Assembly: GCA_016182605.1 (NCBI GenBank)
Contig: JACPGE010000044.1
Span: 62,001 to 126,000 of the forward strand
Reading direction: 5' to 3'
Source of the DNA: Candidatus Hydrogenedentota bacterium
GTDB lineage: Bacteria > Hydrogenedentota > Hydrogenedentia > Hydrogenedentales > JAEUWI01
Length of the DNA: 64,000 nt
Numbering within the stretch: position 1 is the first letter of the stretch; each line of letters begins with the position of its first letter. A model generated the notes under the pieces. It saw only the letters and a list, made by a program, of their open reading frames with translations. It had not been told where the DNA came from and did not search any database. The position numbers were made by a program, and so were the translations under genes. Of this stretch, positions 53,774-62,261 are shown one piece after another.

Positions 53774-55216
53774 TTATACGCTTTCCGGGGCCGGAAGCGG
53801 AAGTTGCAGCACGGCGCAAACACCATCAGCCGTGTTCTCGAGGTGAACCCTGCCCCCGTGCAATGTGGCCACTTCGCGCGCGAAGGGCAAGCCCAGCCCG
53901 GAACTCTTGCGCCCGGTTCCGGGCCGCTGCAGGGAGTAGAAGCGTTCAAAAACGCGGGGGAGCGCGTAATCGGGAATCTGCGGCCCAGTATTGCCAATCC
54001 GGACGCATGCACCCGTCTTTTCGGCGCTCACGTCCACCTGGATGATCGCGTTGTCGCTGCTGAAATCGAGGGCATTCTGCAAGAGGTTGGCCAGCGCCTG
54101 ATACAGCAGGAAATGTTCGCCCAATACCGTAATGGAGCTTTCCGCGGTAACCTCGAACCGCACTTGCCGCAGCGCGCCTGCCGCCGCCAGATCCTGCGCG
54201 GCTTCCCGCGTGAGCGTGGCGAGATCGACGGCTTCCACATCGCGCAGTCCCATTCTGTTCTCCAGCGCGGCCAATTCGAGGATCCGTTCGATCACATCGT
54301 GCAGCCGTTGAGACTCGTTCCGGAGATTCGTGAGAAACTTTGCGCGCTGTTCTGGGGACATCTCTTCATCGAGCAGTTCCGCGGCGCCCTGTATGGCCGA
54401 GAGGGGACTCTTCATCTGGTGGGTCAGGGTCTGCACATACTCTTCGACGTACTTCTTGCCTTCGAGTTCCGACCGCATTTCTTCGAAGGCCTGACCCAAG
54501 GCGCCGATTTCGTTTTTCCCCAGGATGGGCAGCACGGAGCGCCGGCCGTCGCGGATGGCCCGCGCATGCCGGATCAACTGCTCGATGGGCCAGGTGATCC
54601 AGGAGGATACGAGCAGGCCGAACAGGACAACCATAAACGCCGCCATGACGCCCGCGAACATGATCTTCGTGCGTGCGGTTTCCAGGAAATGGGCGACGCT
54701 CCGGGCGGGTTTGCCGACCGAGAGGACGCCGGCGATCTGTCCATTCACGATGACAGGAGAAGCGACATAGAGCACCTCTGAGAGCGGGTCATCGGGAACT
54801 TCCAGGGTAGCGCGCGCGCCATACTGACCGCGCAACGTTTTGTAGACATCGTTCCAGAGCGCATAATCCTTCCCCTCATCGCGCCCGCCGCTGGAATCGT
54901 AAAGCACTTTTCCTGTCCGATCGGTCACATAGACGCGCAGATCCATTTTCGTTTTCGTCACTTCGTAGATGCGCGCGGACAGCGTCCGTTTCTGGGCGCG
55001 GTTTAGCGCCAGGCCCAGCGTTGACGTGTCGATGACGCCCGCTGCCGCCTCGTTGGCGGCCCAGGTGGAAAGCACGGTGGCCGTATCCACCATGGACTCT
55101 TCCATCGCTGCCAAGTAGCGCGGCCGGAGATCGGCGATCACCCAGTCCACAAGCCAATAGATGCCGGCGCCCGCCAGCAGCAGGAAGGCCAGGGCAATGC
55201 GCGCACGAATACTCAC
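53774..55216 (-). CDS. creC: Sensor histidine kinase CreC
   Basis: 480 residues (E. coli CreC 474). Two membrane helices (about 7-26 and 175-197) flank an exported sensor domain that has LYDSSGG, WNDVYKTLRGQYGARATLEVPDDPLSEVLYVASPVI, which is highly CreC-specific. It is followed by HAMP, the H-box LTHQMKSPLSAIQGAAELLDEE (phospho-His), N-box LLQNALDFSSDN, and DYALPRVFERFYSLQRPGTGRKSSGLGLPFAREVA. It phosphorylates CreB. The GTG start overlaps the creB stop (GTGA), so creB-creC are coupled. The stimulus is not known from sequence. Confidence 0.95.
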   Translation of the reverse strand: MSIRARIALAFLLLAGAGIYWLVDWVIADLRPRYLAAMEESMVDTATVLSTWAANEAAAGVIDTSTLGLALNRAQKRTLSARIYEVTKTKMDLRVYVTDRTGKVLYDSSGGRDEGKDYALWNDVYKTLRGQYGARATLEVPDDPLSEVLYVASPVIVNGQIAGVLSVGKPARSVAHFLETARTKIMFAGVMAAFMVVLFGLLVSSWITWPIEQLIRHARAIRDGRRSVLPILGKNEIGALGQAFEEMRSELEGKKYVEEYVQTLTHQMKSPLSAIQGAAELLDEEMSPEQRAKFLTNLRNESQRLHDVIERILELAALENRMGLRDVEAVDLATLTREAAQDLAAAGALRQVRFEVTAESSITVLGEHFLLYQALANLLQNALDFSSDNAIIQVDVSAEKTGACVRIGNTGPQIPDYALPRVFERFYSLQRPGTGRKSSGLGLPFAREVATLHGGRVHLENTADGVCAVLQLPLPAPESV

Positions 55217-55905
55217 CACACCTCCCGCAGCGAATAGCCCACGCCCCGGTGTGTCACAATGGGGTCTATCTCCGGATGCGCCACGCGCATTTTCGCGCGC
55301 AGCGTCTTGATATGGGTGTCCACGGTGCGCTCCATGCTTGCCTCGGGCGCTTCCCACACCAGGTGCATGAGTTGCTCCCGTGTGTAGACCCGGCCAGGCC
55401 GCTTTGCAAGCAGTTCCAGCATGCGGAACTCGTAACGCGAAAGATCCAGCGCGTTCCCAAAATAGATGACCTTCATCCGCGGTGCGTCGATCTGGATAGG
55501 AGAGGCCGCGCATTCCTCCGCCGCTGTAGAGGGGCCCGCTGCACGCCGGAGCACGGCCTTTACCCGAGCCGTCAGTTCGCGCGGACTGAAGGGCTTCGCC
55601 ATGTAGTCGTCCCCGCCCAGTTCCAGGCCCACCACCCGATCGATCTCGTCACTGCGCGCGGTGAGGAAGATGACCGGCACATTCGAGTGCTTGCGCAGAT
55701 CGCGGCACCAGTCGAAGCCGCTCCGGTCCGGCAGGCCCACATCCAGCACGACGAGATGCACCGACTGCGCGTCGAGGACGCCCTGCGCCTCCACGGTAGT
55801 CGCGCGCCAATGGACCTGAAAGCCTTCCGTTTCCAGCGCATAGACAATGTTGTCCGCGATGGCCGGCTCGTCTTCGACTATCAGGATGGTTTGCGTCATG
55901 CCCAT
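55213..55905 (-). CDS. creB: Response regulator CreB
   Basis: 230 residues, OmpR/PhoB family. The receiver has ILIVEDEPAIADNI (acidic pocket), phospho-Asp in HLVVLDVGLPDRSGFDWCRDLR, VIFLTARSDEIDRVVGLELGGDDYMAKPFSPREL (Thr, Lys). The C-terminal winged helix reads LDLSRYEFRMLELLAKRPGRVYTREQLMHLVWEAPEASMERTVDTHIKTLRAKM. It is first gene of creB-creC. It should bind TTCAC-N6-TTCAC direct repeats; such repeats precede the next unit (53711-53748). AGGAACGCA precedes the start ATG. There is no cre-tag in its own upstream region. Confidence 0.94.
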   Translation of the reverse strand: MGMTQTILIVEDEPAIADNIVYALETEGFQVHWRATTVEAQGVLDAQSVHLVVLDVGLPDRSGFDWCRDLRKHSNVPVIFLTARSDEIDRVVGLELGGDDYMAKPFSPRELTARVKAVLRRAAGPSTAAEECAASPIQIDAPRMKVIYFGNALDLSRYEFRMLELLAKRPGRVYTREQLMHLVWEAPEASMERTVDTHIKTLRAKMRVAHPEIDPIVTHRGVGYSLREVW

Positions 55906-56029
55906 TGCGTTCCTGTGGTGCTTTTCCAGGCCTTCTTGTACTCCTGCGCCCGGACTTGAATCAAGTGCTGTGCGCCTGTGCTATGCTCTTCCCGGCCGTT
56001 ACGGCATTCCATCGAAAGGAACGGACACC

Positions 56030-57214
56030 ATGCTGCCCAGAATATTTGTATGCGCTGTGAGCCTCTTGTTTGTGCTTGGCCATTGCGCCCAGGCGCAACT
56101 GCCGTGGGAGCAAATAGAGGCCCCGCAGGCGGGACAAGACCGCGAATTGGCCGCACTCACGGTTGAGGCCATCATGGCGAAGCTCGGCGTGCCCGGCGTG
56201 AGCATCGCAGTCATCACGGGGGCGGGCCTCATTGAGTCCCGCTGTTACGGCATGGCTGATGTGGAAAGCGGCGCGCCGGTCACCCCGGAGACGCGCTTTC
56301 AGGCGGCCAGTATCAGCAAGACCCTATGTGCGGTTGCGGTAATGCAGGCGGTAGAGCGAGGCCTTTTCTCACTCGACGACGACGTCCAAAACCTGTTGAA
56401 GTCGTGGCGGCTTCCCGAGTACAAATGGTCGAAGAAGCATCCCGTCACCCCGGCGCTGCTTCTGTCCCATACCGCCGGCGCCACCGTACATGGCTTCCCC
56501 GGTTATGCGCCGGGCGCGCCGCTTCCCACGGTGCAGGACATCCTCAATGGCAAAGGGAACACGGGCAAGGTTGAGATTCGCTCGCAACCGGGCAAAGCCT
56601 TTCACTACGCGGGCGGCGGCATCACGATGCTTCAATTGCTGTTGACGGAAACGACCGGCAGGGATTTCCCGGAACTTCTGGAGGAGTGGGTGCTCGCGCC
56701 CTGCGGCATGAAACACAGCAGCTTCGCGCAGCCGCCCTCTGAAGAAGTTGCCGCGCTGAGCGCGCGCGCACACAATCTCAAGGGGGCGCGCATGGATGCG
56801 CCCTGGCATGTTTATCCCGAGATGGCGGCGGCGGGACTGTGGACGACACCCACGGATCTCTGCCGATTTGCGGTCGCCGCGCAGGCGGCATTGCGCGGTG
56901 ATGCGGACGCGTTGCTGACGAGGGATTCGGCCGAGCGCATGCTGACCCGCGGGCCGGTGGGTCCAGTGGGTCTGGGTTTTTTCTTGAAAGGTGAGGGGGA
57001 GCAGCCGGCGATTTTCGAGCACAGCGGCGGCAATTGGGGTTTTCAATGTCACTTCTTTGCGCACCGCAGCGCGGGCCTGGGCACGGCGATCATGACGAAC
57101 AGCGAAGGAGGCAACAAGCTCATTGGTGAATTGAATGCGCGAATCGCCCAAGCCCTGGCGTGGGAAAAGTTGATGGGCGACGACAAGAAACCTGCCGCTT
57201 CCGGAAGGCGGTAA
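56030..57214 (+). CDS. Exported beta-lactamase-fold serine hydrolase (class C/esterase type)
   Basis: 394 residues. A signal peptide (about 1-22). The beta-lactamase-family core (pfam00144) has the nucleophile in ASISKTLCAV (S94-x-x-K97). A later YAGGG supplies the Tyr of the Y-x-x motif (family YxN). HSGGNWGFQCHFF gives the third HxG motif in place of KTG. It could be a DD-peptidase, esterase or weak beta-lactamase. It is divergent from creB; beta-lactamase control by BlrAB/CreBC-like systems is known in other bacteria. There is no cre-tag in front of it. GAAAGGAAC precedes the ATG. Confidence 0.85.
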   Translation: MLPRIFVCAVSLLFVLGHCAQAQLPWEQIEAPQAGQDRELAALTVEAIMAKLGVPGVSIAVITGAGLIESRCYGMADVESGAPVTPETRFQAASISKTLCAVAVMQAVERGLFSLDDDVQNLLKSWRLPEYKWSKKHPVTPALLLSHTAGATVHGFPGYAPGAPLPTVQDILNGKGNTGKVEIRSQPGKAFHYAGGGITMLQLLLTETTGRDFPELLEEWVLAPCGMKHSSFAQPPSEEVAALSARAHNLKGARMDAPWHVYPEMAAAGLWTTPTDLCRFAVAAQAALRGDADALLTRDSAERMLTRGPVGPVGLGFFLKGEGEQPAIFEHSGGNWGFQCHFFAHRSAGLGTAIMTNSEGGNKLIGELNARIAQALAWEKLMGDDKKPAASGRR

Positions 57215-57221
57215 GAGAAAC

Positions 57222-57521
57222 TCAGCCTTTCCAGAAGATAGCCACGGCGAGGAAGGCCGACAGGACGCTGGCGCCCGCTACCCACGCCGCACCGGCAAGC
57301 CCCAGCCAGAGCAGGTGCAAGCCGATGGCCGACATAATCGCGAGGAAGAGCCGATCGCCGCGGGTGGTGGGGATGGGCAGCCAGCCCTTTCGCGGCACAG
57401 ACGGCTGCCGCAGATCGAGCACGGTCAAGACCGCAATGCTGGCCATGATCGCCCCGAAAAACAGGGCGCTTTGCCACGTCCAGTACATCCAGCCCAGATG
57501 GTGTGTGAACCAGTCCGCCAT
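57222..57521 (-). CDS. DUF2160 small membrane protein (GlpU-like)
   Basis: 99 residues. Three hydrophobic helices (about 15-35, 55-72, 78-96); DRLFLAIMSAIGLHLLWLGLAGAAWVAG is the DUF2160 core. It is the accessory membrane protein that ends the glycerol ABC transporter operon glpVSTPQU described in rhizobia. Its role is unknown; proximity suggests a subunit or stabiliser of the permease. The ATG comes 2 bases after the glpQ-like stop, preceded by GGGGCGGA. Confidence 0.82.
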   Translation of the reverse strand: MADWFTHHLGWMYWTWQSALFFGAIMASIAVLTVLDLRQPSVPRKGWLPIPTTRGDRLFLAIMSAIGLHLLWLGLAGAAWVAGASVLSAFLAVAIFWKG

Positions 57522-57523
57522 GT

Positions 57524-58321
57524 CTAGATCCGCCCCAGGGAGAAGCCCTTGGCCATGCTGTTGCGCACAAAGTAGACGACCAGCGCGCCGGGGATCATGG
57601 TAAGCACGCCCGCCGCTGAAAGCAGCCCCCACTTGACGCCTTCCGCGCCGATGCCCGCCGTAAGCGTCACCACAATGGGCTTCGCCTCGGTCACCGTGAG
57701 CGCCTTCGCGAGGATCAACTCCACCCAAGAGAAGGTGAAGCAGAAGAACGCAGAGACCCCCACGCCTGGCGCGATGAGCGGAAAAAAGATCTTCACGAAG
57801 AAGCGCGGGAAGGAATACCCATCGATGTAGGCGGTCTCATCGATCTCGCGGGGGATGCCCGACATGAAGCCTTCGAGGATCCAGATGGCCAGGGGAATGC
57901 TGAAGAGACAGTGCGCGAGGGCCACGGCCAGGTGCGTGTCGAAGAGGTGCATCGCATAGTACAGCTCGGTGAAGGGCACCATGAAAACGGCTGCGGGCGC
58001 CATGCGGTTCGTGAGGAGCCAGAAGAAAAGATGGTGGCTGCCGCGGAAGGACCAGCGGGAGAAGGCGTAGGCGGCGGGTATGGCCACGGCGAGGGTGATG
58101 AGCACGTTGAGTGTGACGTAGATCAACGAGTTGGCGAAACTTCCGCGCCACTCGGGCGATCCGAAGATCTCGCGGTAGTGTTCGAAGGTAATCTGCTTGG
58201 GGAAAAGCGTGAACTCCGCGAGTATCTCGGAGTCGGTCTTCAGGCTGGTAATTAGCATCCAGTAGATGGGCGCGAAGAGCAGCAAGAAATACAGGGCAAG
58301 CAGAAAGTAGCGTTTCTTCAT
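57524..58321 (-). CDS. ABC transporter permease (GlpQ-like)
   Basis: 265 residues. Six membrane helices. The EAA loop reads EIDETAYIDGYSFPRFFVKIFFPLIAPG for coupling to an ATPase. MAPAAVFMVPFTELYYAMHLFDTHLAVALAHCLFSIPLAIWILEGF is typical of the carbohydrate MalG-type permeases. It is the second permease of the operon, overlapping the first by 4 bp (ATGA). Substrate predicted: glycerol or a polyol, by similarity of the whole operon to glpVSTPQU. Confidence 0.88.
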   Translation of the reverse strand: MKKRYFLLALYFLLLFAPIYWMLITSLKTDSEILAEFTLFPKQITFEHYREIFGSPEWRGSFANSLIYVTLNVLITLAVAIPAAYAFSRWSFRGSHHLFFWLLTNRMAPAAVFMVPFTELYYAMHLFDTHLAVALAHCLFSIPLAIWILEGFMSGIPREIDETAYIDGYSFPRFFVKIFFPLIAPGVGVSAFFCFTFSWVELILAKALTVTEAKPIVVTLTAGIGAEGVKWGLLSAAGVLTMIPGALVVYFVRNSMAKGFSLGRI

Positions 58322-59175
58322 CGTGCTGTCGCTCCCTGCTTCCCGGAAAGCAGTTGGAAGAAGACATAACTCAACACGATGACGATATAGAGGTAGATGA
58401 TGGATGCGGCGCCGGCATAACCCAGCTCGTAGGAGCTTGCCTTGCGCGCGATGAGAAAGCTCAGGAAGGTCGTCGTGTTGCCGGGCCCGCCGCCCGTGAG
58501 CGTCAGGGGTTCCGAGTAGATTGTGAAGGAGTCCATGAAGCGGAGCAGGACGCCGATCGTGAGCACGGGCCGCAGCCTGGGCAGGGTCACGTGGCGAAAG
58601 GTGCTCCAGGTGCTAGCGCCGTCAATCGCGGCGGCCTGGTAGTAGGCGGGTGGAATGGCCTGCAGACCGGAGAAGGCGAGCAAGGCGGCCAGCGGCGTCC
58701 AGTGCCACACATCCAGCGCGACGAGGGTCAGCCAGGCGTCCACAGCATGGAGAGAGACGTTGTAATCGTAGCCGGCCAGCGCCGCCAGCGACGGAATGAC
58801 GCCGATATCGGACTGGGCGAAGAGGCGCCACACGATGCCCACAACGTTGAAAGGGATGAGGAGGGGGATGCCCAGCAGGACCAGGGAGAGCGCCATGCCC
58901 GAACCCCGGTGGGGAATGGCATGGGCGAGGAGCACCCCCAACGGAATCTCAATGAGCAATATGGTCACGGTGAAGAAGAGCTGGCGCACCAAGGCGCCGC
59001 GGAAATCCGCGTCCGACAATACGGCCGCGTAGTTCTCCAGCCCGACAAACTCTGGCGATGACCCGGCGAAGATATTGTGAAGCGAGTAGTTCACGACGGT
59101 CATCATCGGAACAAACGCGCTGATGGACATGATGAGCAGGGCGGGGAACAGGAAGAGCCAGGGATGCTGCCTCAT
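58318..59175 (-). CDS. ABC transporter permease (GlpP-like)
   Basis: 285 residues. MalF-type permease: about six membrane helices, with the EAA loop in ALLAFSGLQAIPPAYYQAAAIDGASTWSTFRHVTLPRLRPVLTIG. GGPGNTTTFLSFLIARKASSYELGYAGAAS near the end is a family motif. It pairs with the following permease to form the channel. The ATG overlaps the stop of the GlpT-like ATPase (ATGA), and its own stop overlaps the next ATG; the whole set is translationally coupled. Confidence 0.9.
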   Translation of the reverse strand: MRQHPWLFLFPALLIMSISAFVPMMTVVNYSLHNIFAGSSPEFVGLENYAAVLSDADFRGALVRQLFFTVTILLIEIPLGVLLAHAIPHRGSGMALSLVLLGIPLLIPFNVVGIVWRLFAQSDIGVIPSLAALAGYDYNVSLHAVDAWLTLVALDVWHWTPLAALLAFSGLQAIPPAYYQAAAIDGASTWSTFRHVTLPRLRPVLTIGVLLRFMDSFTIYSEPLTLTGGGPGNTTTFLSFLIARKASSYELGYAGAASIIYLYIVIVLSYVFFQLLSGKQGATAR

Positions 59176-60239
59176 GGTCTTGCCTCCCCTTGCGCCGGAA
59201 AGATCCGTAGCGCTTCCTCGCGGAACCACACCCATACCGCCGCGCCTTCTGCGGGCGCGAAGCGTTCGGGCACGCGAGCCTTCAGTTGCTGCGATTCCGT
59301 TTCCAGCGTGAGGACTTTATACACGCCTGTGTCCTCCACCACGCGGATGCGGCAGTGCAGGCAGTTCGCCGCAGCGTCCTCCCGCACTTCGACAAACTCG
59401 GGACGAATCCCCAGGCGCGCAGGCCCGGCATTGGCGCAGGCCACGGGCACCACCATCTCCCCCACGCTGCACGCGCCATTCTGAAACTCCACATCAAAGA
59501 AGTTCATGCCGGGGCTGCCGATGAAGAAGCCCACAAAAGGCGTTGCCGGATTCCGGTGCAGTTCATCCGGCGTGCCGGTCTGCTGAATTGCGCCGTCCTT
59601 CATCACCGTGACACGATCGGCGAAGGTCAAAGCCTCGTGCTGATCGTGGGTCACGTAGATCATGGTCATCTTCAGGGCGCGCTGCACGTCGCGCAGGCTG
59701 CGGCGGAGATCGTATTTCTCCTTCGGATCGATAATCGTGAGGGGCTCATCAAAAAGCACTGCGGCGGTGTCCTCACGCACCAGGCCCCGTCCCAGCGATA
59801 CCTTCTGCTTTTCCGCCGGTGTCAGGCCCTTCGACTTCCGCTGAAGCAGGCCGTTCAAACCCAGCAACTCCGCAATGTCGTTGACGCGCGGCTTGATGCT
59901 AGATTCCGCCACGCCGCGGTTGCGCAGCGGAAAGGCGAGGTTGTCAAAGACGCTCATCGCCTCGTAGACCACGGGAAACTGAAAGACCTGTGCAATATGC
60001 CGCTCCCGCGCGGATTTCCCGGTGACATCCACGCCGTCGAAGAGCACACGTCCGCCACCGGGACGCAAAAGCCCGGAGATGATGTTCAGGAGTGTGGTCT
60101 TGCCACATCCCGAAGGGCCCAGCAACGCATTGGCGGTGCCATCTTCCCAGCACAGGTTGAGGCGTTGAATGGCAAAGCCTGCTCCGGACGCGTCCGTTCC
60201 GTAAGCGTGCGAGAGGTTGTCGAGTTCGATACGCGCCAT
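59172..60239 (-). CDS. ABC transporter ATPase (GlpT-like), degenerate signature
   Basis: 355 residues, MalK-type with a C-terminal TOBE domain. Walker A LLGPSGCGKTTLLN, Q-loop QVFQFPVVYEAM, Walker B AAVLFDEPLTIID and H-loop IYVTHDQHEA are intact. The C-loop signature is LTPAEKQKVSLGRGLV instead of LSGGQQ, as in GlpT of the rhizobial glycerol importer. It is expected to act with the GlpS-like ATPase as a heterodimer in which only one composite ATP site is fully canonical. The start MARIELDNLSHAYG comes 4 bp after the GlpS-like stop. Confidence 0.9.
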   Translation of the reverse strand: MARIELDNLSHAYGTDASGAGFAIQRLNLCWEDGTANALLGPSGCGKTTLLNIISGLLRPGGGRVLFDGVDVTGKSARERHIAQVFQFPVVYEAMSVFDNLAFPLRNRGVAESSIKPRVNDIAELLGLNGLLQRKSKGLTPAEKQKVSLGRGLVREDTAAVLFDEPLTIIDPKEKYDLRRSLRDVQRALKMTMIYVTHDQHEALTFADRVTVMKDGAIQQTGTPDELHRNPATPFVGFFIGSPGMNFFDVEFQNGACSVGEMVVPVACANAGPARLGIRPEFVEVREDAAANCLHCRIRVVEDTGVYKVLTLETESQQLKARVPERFAPAEGAAVWVWFREEALRIFPAQGEARP

Positions 60240-60243
60240 GGAC

Positions 60244-61344
60244 TCAGTGCGCCTCCACGGCCATAGACGCGGCGAAGCGCCCCGCGAGTTTTCCAGTGTC
60301 CGCGTCGAAGAGAAAAATCTCCGCGGGATTGAGAAAGAGTTCGATCGCCTCTCCGGCATCGAAGCGCCGCACCTGTTCCGTGAGCACGGTCAACGGCAGG
60401 GATTCATGCCGGACGTGTATCTCCGTGTCCGAGCCCACCACTTCCGACAACTGCACCGTCGCCGGCAAGGCCGCATCCGCCGTTGAGCGCCGCACCAGGT
60501 CCAGCGCGTGGGCGCGAAAGCCTGCGCGGTAGCGGCCGGGTGGGGCCTCAGGCTGGCCATGCAACACCAGGGATTGCGAGAGCCGCAGCGTACCCTGCGC
60601 ATCCAGCGCGGCATCCACGACGTTCATTGCGGGATAACTGAAATATTCCCCCACGGCCACGGTCGCGGGCGCATCGTACACGGCGCGTGCCGCGCCATAC
60701 TGCACAAGCCGTCCATCCAGCACCATGCCCACGTGGGTGCCCATGGAGAGCGCATCCACCGGGTCGGGTGTTGCATAGATTACTGCGCCGCCGCGCTTAC
60801 GGAAGAGATGTTTCAGCTCGCCGCGCAGCGCTTCACGCAGTTTGAAGTCCAGGTTTGCGAGGGGCTCATCAAGAAAGATGTATTTCGCACCCTTGACCAG
60901 AGCGCGCGCAATTGCGGTGCGTTGCTGCTGTCCCCCGCTGATCTCACTTGGGCGGTGGGTCAACACGCCGGCTAGCCCGAGCAACTCGGCCGCCTCATGA
61001 ACCCGCGCCGTGACCTCCCCCGCGCTCAGCCCCTGCCGCCCGGCACGCAAGGGCGAGGCAATGTTTTCGAACACGGTGAGCGAGGGATAGTTGACGAACT
61101 GCTGGTAGACCATGGCGATGGGGCGGTTCCGGACTGGCACGCCGCGCATGTCCTGGCCATCGTAATAGACCGCGCCCCGATCGACAAGATCGATGCCGGC
61201 GAGCATGCGCAAGAGCGAAGTCTTGCCCGCGCCTGTGGGACCGAGAAACACGGCAAAATCCCCATCGGCGATCTCGCAAGAGACGCCCTCGAGCACACTT
61301 CTCCCCGCGATGCTCCGGCCCACATGCTCTGCACGAATGCCCAC
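60244..61344 (-). CDS. ABC transporter ATPase (GlpS-like), degenerate H-loop
   Basis: 366 residues. Walker A FLGPTGAGKTSLLRML, signature EISGGQQQRTAIARAL and Walker B YIFLDEPLANLD are good. The switch His is missing: the H-loop reads VIYATPDPVDAL with Pro in place of His. A TOBE domain follows from about 240. With the GlpT-like partner this gives one site with a full signature plus His (GlpT Walker/His with GlpS signature) and one degenerate site. The start is GTG 61344; SD is weak. It is 29 bp after the DUF1080 gene, the operon head. Confidence 0.88.
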   Translation of the reverse strand: MGIRAEHVGRSIAGRSVLEGVSCEIADGDFAVFLGPTGAGKTSLLRMLAGIDLVDRGAVYYDGQDMRGVPVRNRPIAMVYQQFVNYPSLTVFENIASPLRAGRQGLSAGEVTARVHEAAELLGLAGVLTHRPSEISGGQQQRTAIARALVKGAKYIFLDEPLANLDFKLREALRGELKHLFRKRGGAVIYATPDPVDALSMGTHVGMVLDGRLVQYGAARAVYDAPATVAVGEYFSYPAMNVVDAALDAQGTLRLSQSLVLHGQPEAPPGRYRAGFRAHALDLVRRSTADAALPATVQLSEVVGSDTEIHVRHESLPLTVLTEQVRRFDAGEAIELFLNPAEIFLFDADTGKLAGRFAASMAVEAH

Positions 61345-61373
61345 GCGCTTAGGCCCCGTCCTGTGCGGCGCCG

Positions 61374-62102
61374 CTATTCATGCTTGCCGCCCAGCACCTT
61401 TAGCTGAATGTCTTTGAATTGCACCTTCATCGGCGGTCCACTGTGCAGTTGCATCGCGAGGATGCCGGAAAAATCCTGCTGTTTCGGGTCGTTGTCGATC
61501 GCCTCGGCCACCAGCGCGCCATTGACCTTGAGCGTGAGTTTCGGGCCGTCGCAGATGAGGTGATACTCGTGCCACTCCTCCAATTTGAATTTCGCGGGCC
61601 CCTGCGCGCTCTCAATCTTGCTGGTCTGCGGCGTTCCGTCCTCCTGAAAAACCGTGCGCTCGCCACGCCACGCCAGGGTATGCCGCCCAAACTCGTCATA
61701 GAGCCGCACCAGCCAGTCCGTCTTCGTGTTGTTGTCCACCTGGTAGCCACGGCAATCGTCGGGAATATCGCCGTTGAAGATTTCGCTGCGGAACTGAAAG
61801 CCGCCGTTCACATCGTGATCGCTGAGAATGCGGTGATTCACCTTGAGCTCGAAGTTGGCCAGTTTGCCGCCCTGATAGACGAGATAGTGGTTCCGCGCCG
61901 TGGGCTTCGCCTCGGTGATCTCCGCTGTCAGCGCGCCGTCCTCAATGCGCCAGAAACTCATGTCCGCCGCCTGCCATCCGTCGAAGCTCTTCCCGTCAAA
62001 GATGGACTTCCATTCCCCGGTGCCTTCCTCGGCCACCGCGGCGAAGGCCGCGCCATAGATGATGAGTCCGAAGACGAGTCCGATGCGTGCGTGCAATTGC
62101 AT
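61374..62102 (-). CDS. Exported DUF1080 protein (3-keto-disaccharide hydrolase family)
   Basis: 242 residues. A signal peptide (about 1-25, ending FAAVAEEG). The family core GEWKSIFDGKSFDGWQ is the DUF1080 start, and it continues with FWRIEDGALTAEI, LVYQGGKLANFELKVNHRI, NGGFQFRSEIFN, DDCRGYQVDNN and EWHEYHLICDGPKLTLKVNGALVAEA. A concanavalin-like fold is expected. Members cleave 3-keto-glycosides made by Gfo/Idh-type dehydrogenases. It is placed as first gene of the ABC transporter operon with its own sigma-70-type promoter, which suggests the transporter imports its product (inference). AAGGAATGG precedes the ATG. Confidence 0.9.
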   Translation of the reverse strand: MQLHARIGLVFGLIIYGAAFAAVAEEGTGEWKSIFDGKSFDGWQAADMSFWRIEDGALTAEITEAKPTARNHYLVYQGGKLANFELKVNHRILSDHDVNGGFQFRSEIFNGDIPDDCRGYQVDNNTKTDWLVRLYDEFGRHTLAWRGERTVFQEDGTPQTSKIESAQGPAKFKLEEWHEYHLICDGPKLTLKVNGALVAEAIDNDPKQQDFSGILAMQLHSGPPMKVQFKDIQLKVLGGKHE

Positions 62103-62152
62103 GTCCCATTCCTTCCAGGGCGGCCGCCCTGAGCCCGTGTGCCTTGCACAAG

Positions 62153-62182
62153 AGTATCTCCGCACGGGTACGCGCCGGTCAA
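62153..62182 (-). promoter_or_regulatory. Sigma-70-type promoter of the DUF1080/ABC operon
   Basis: On the minus strand TTGACC, 18 bases, GATACT, about 50 bases before the start codon. It lies back to back with the + promoter at 62191; the two -35 boxes are 8 bp apart. Confidence 0.6.
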
Positions 62183-62190
62183 GCCCGCAG

Positions 62191-62220
62191 TTGACGGCCT
62201 GCGTCACGCCGCGTTAGGCT
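62191..62220 (+). promoter_or_regulatory. Sigma-70-type promoter of the metallophosphoesterase gene
   Basis: TTGACG, 18 bases, TAGGCT, 42 bases before the ATG at 62262. Confidence 0.55.
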
Positions 62221-62261
62221 CTACCCATGGTGACGCACGGCCGCCGCTACAGGAGAACTTC

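Noticed and set aside
55956-55987. TTGAAT ... TATGCT as a sigma-70 promoter of the serine hydrolase gene
   Set aside because: The spacer is 20 bases, too long for confidence; kept out of the feature list.
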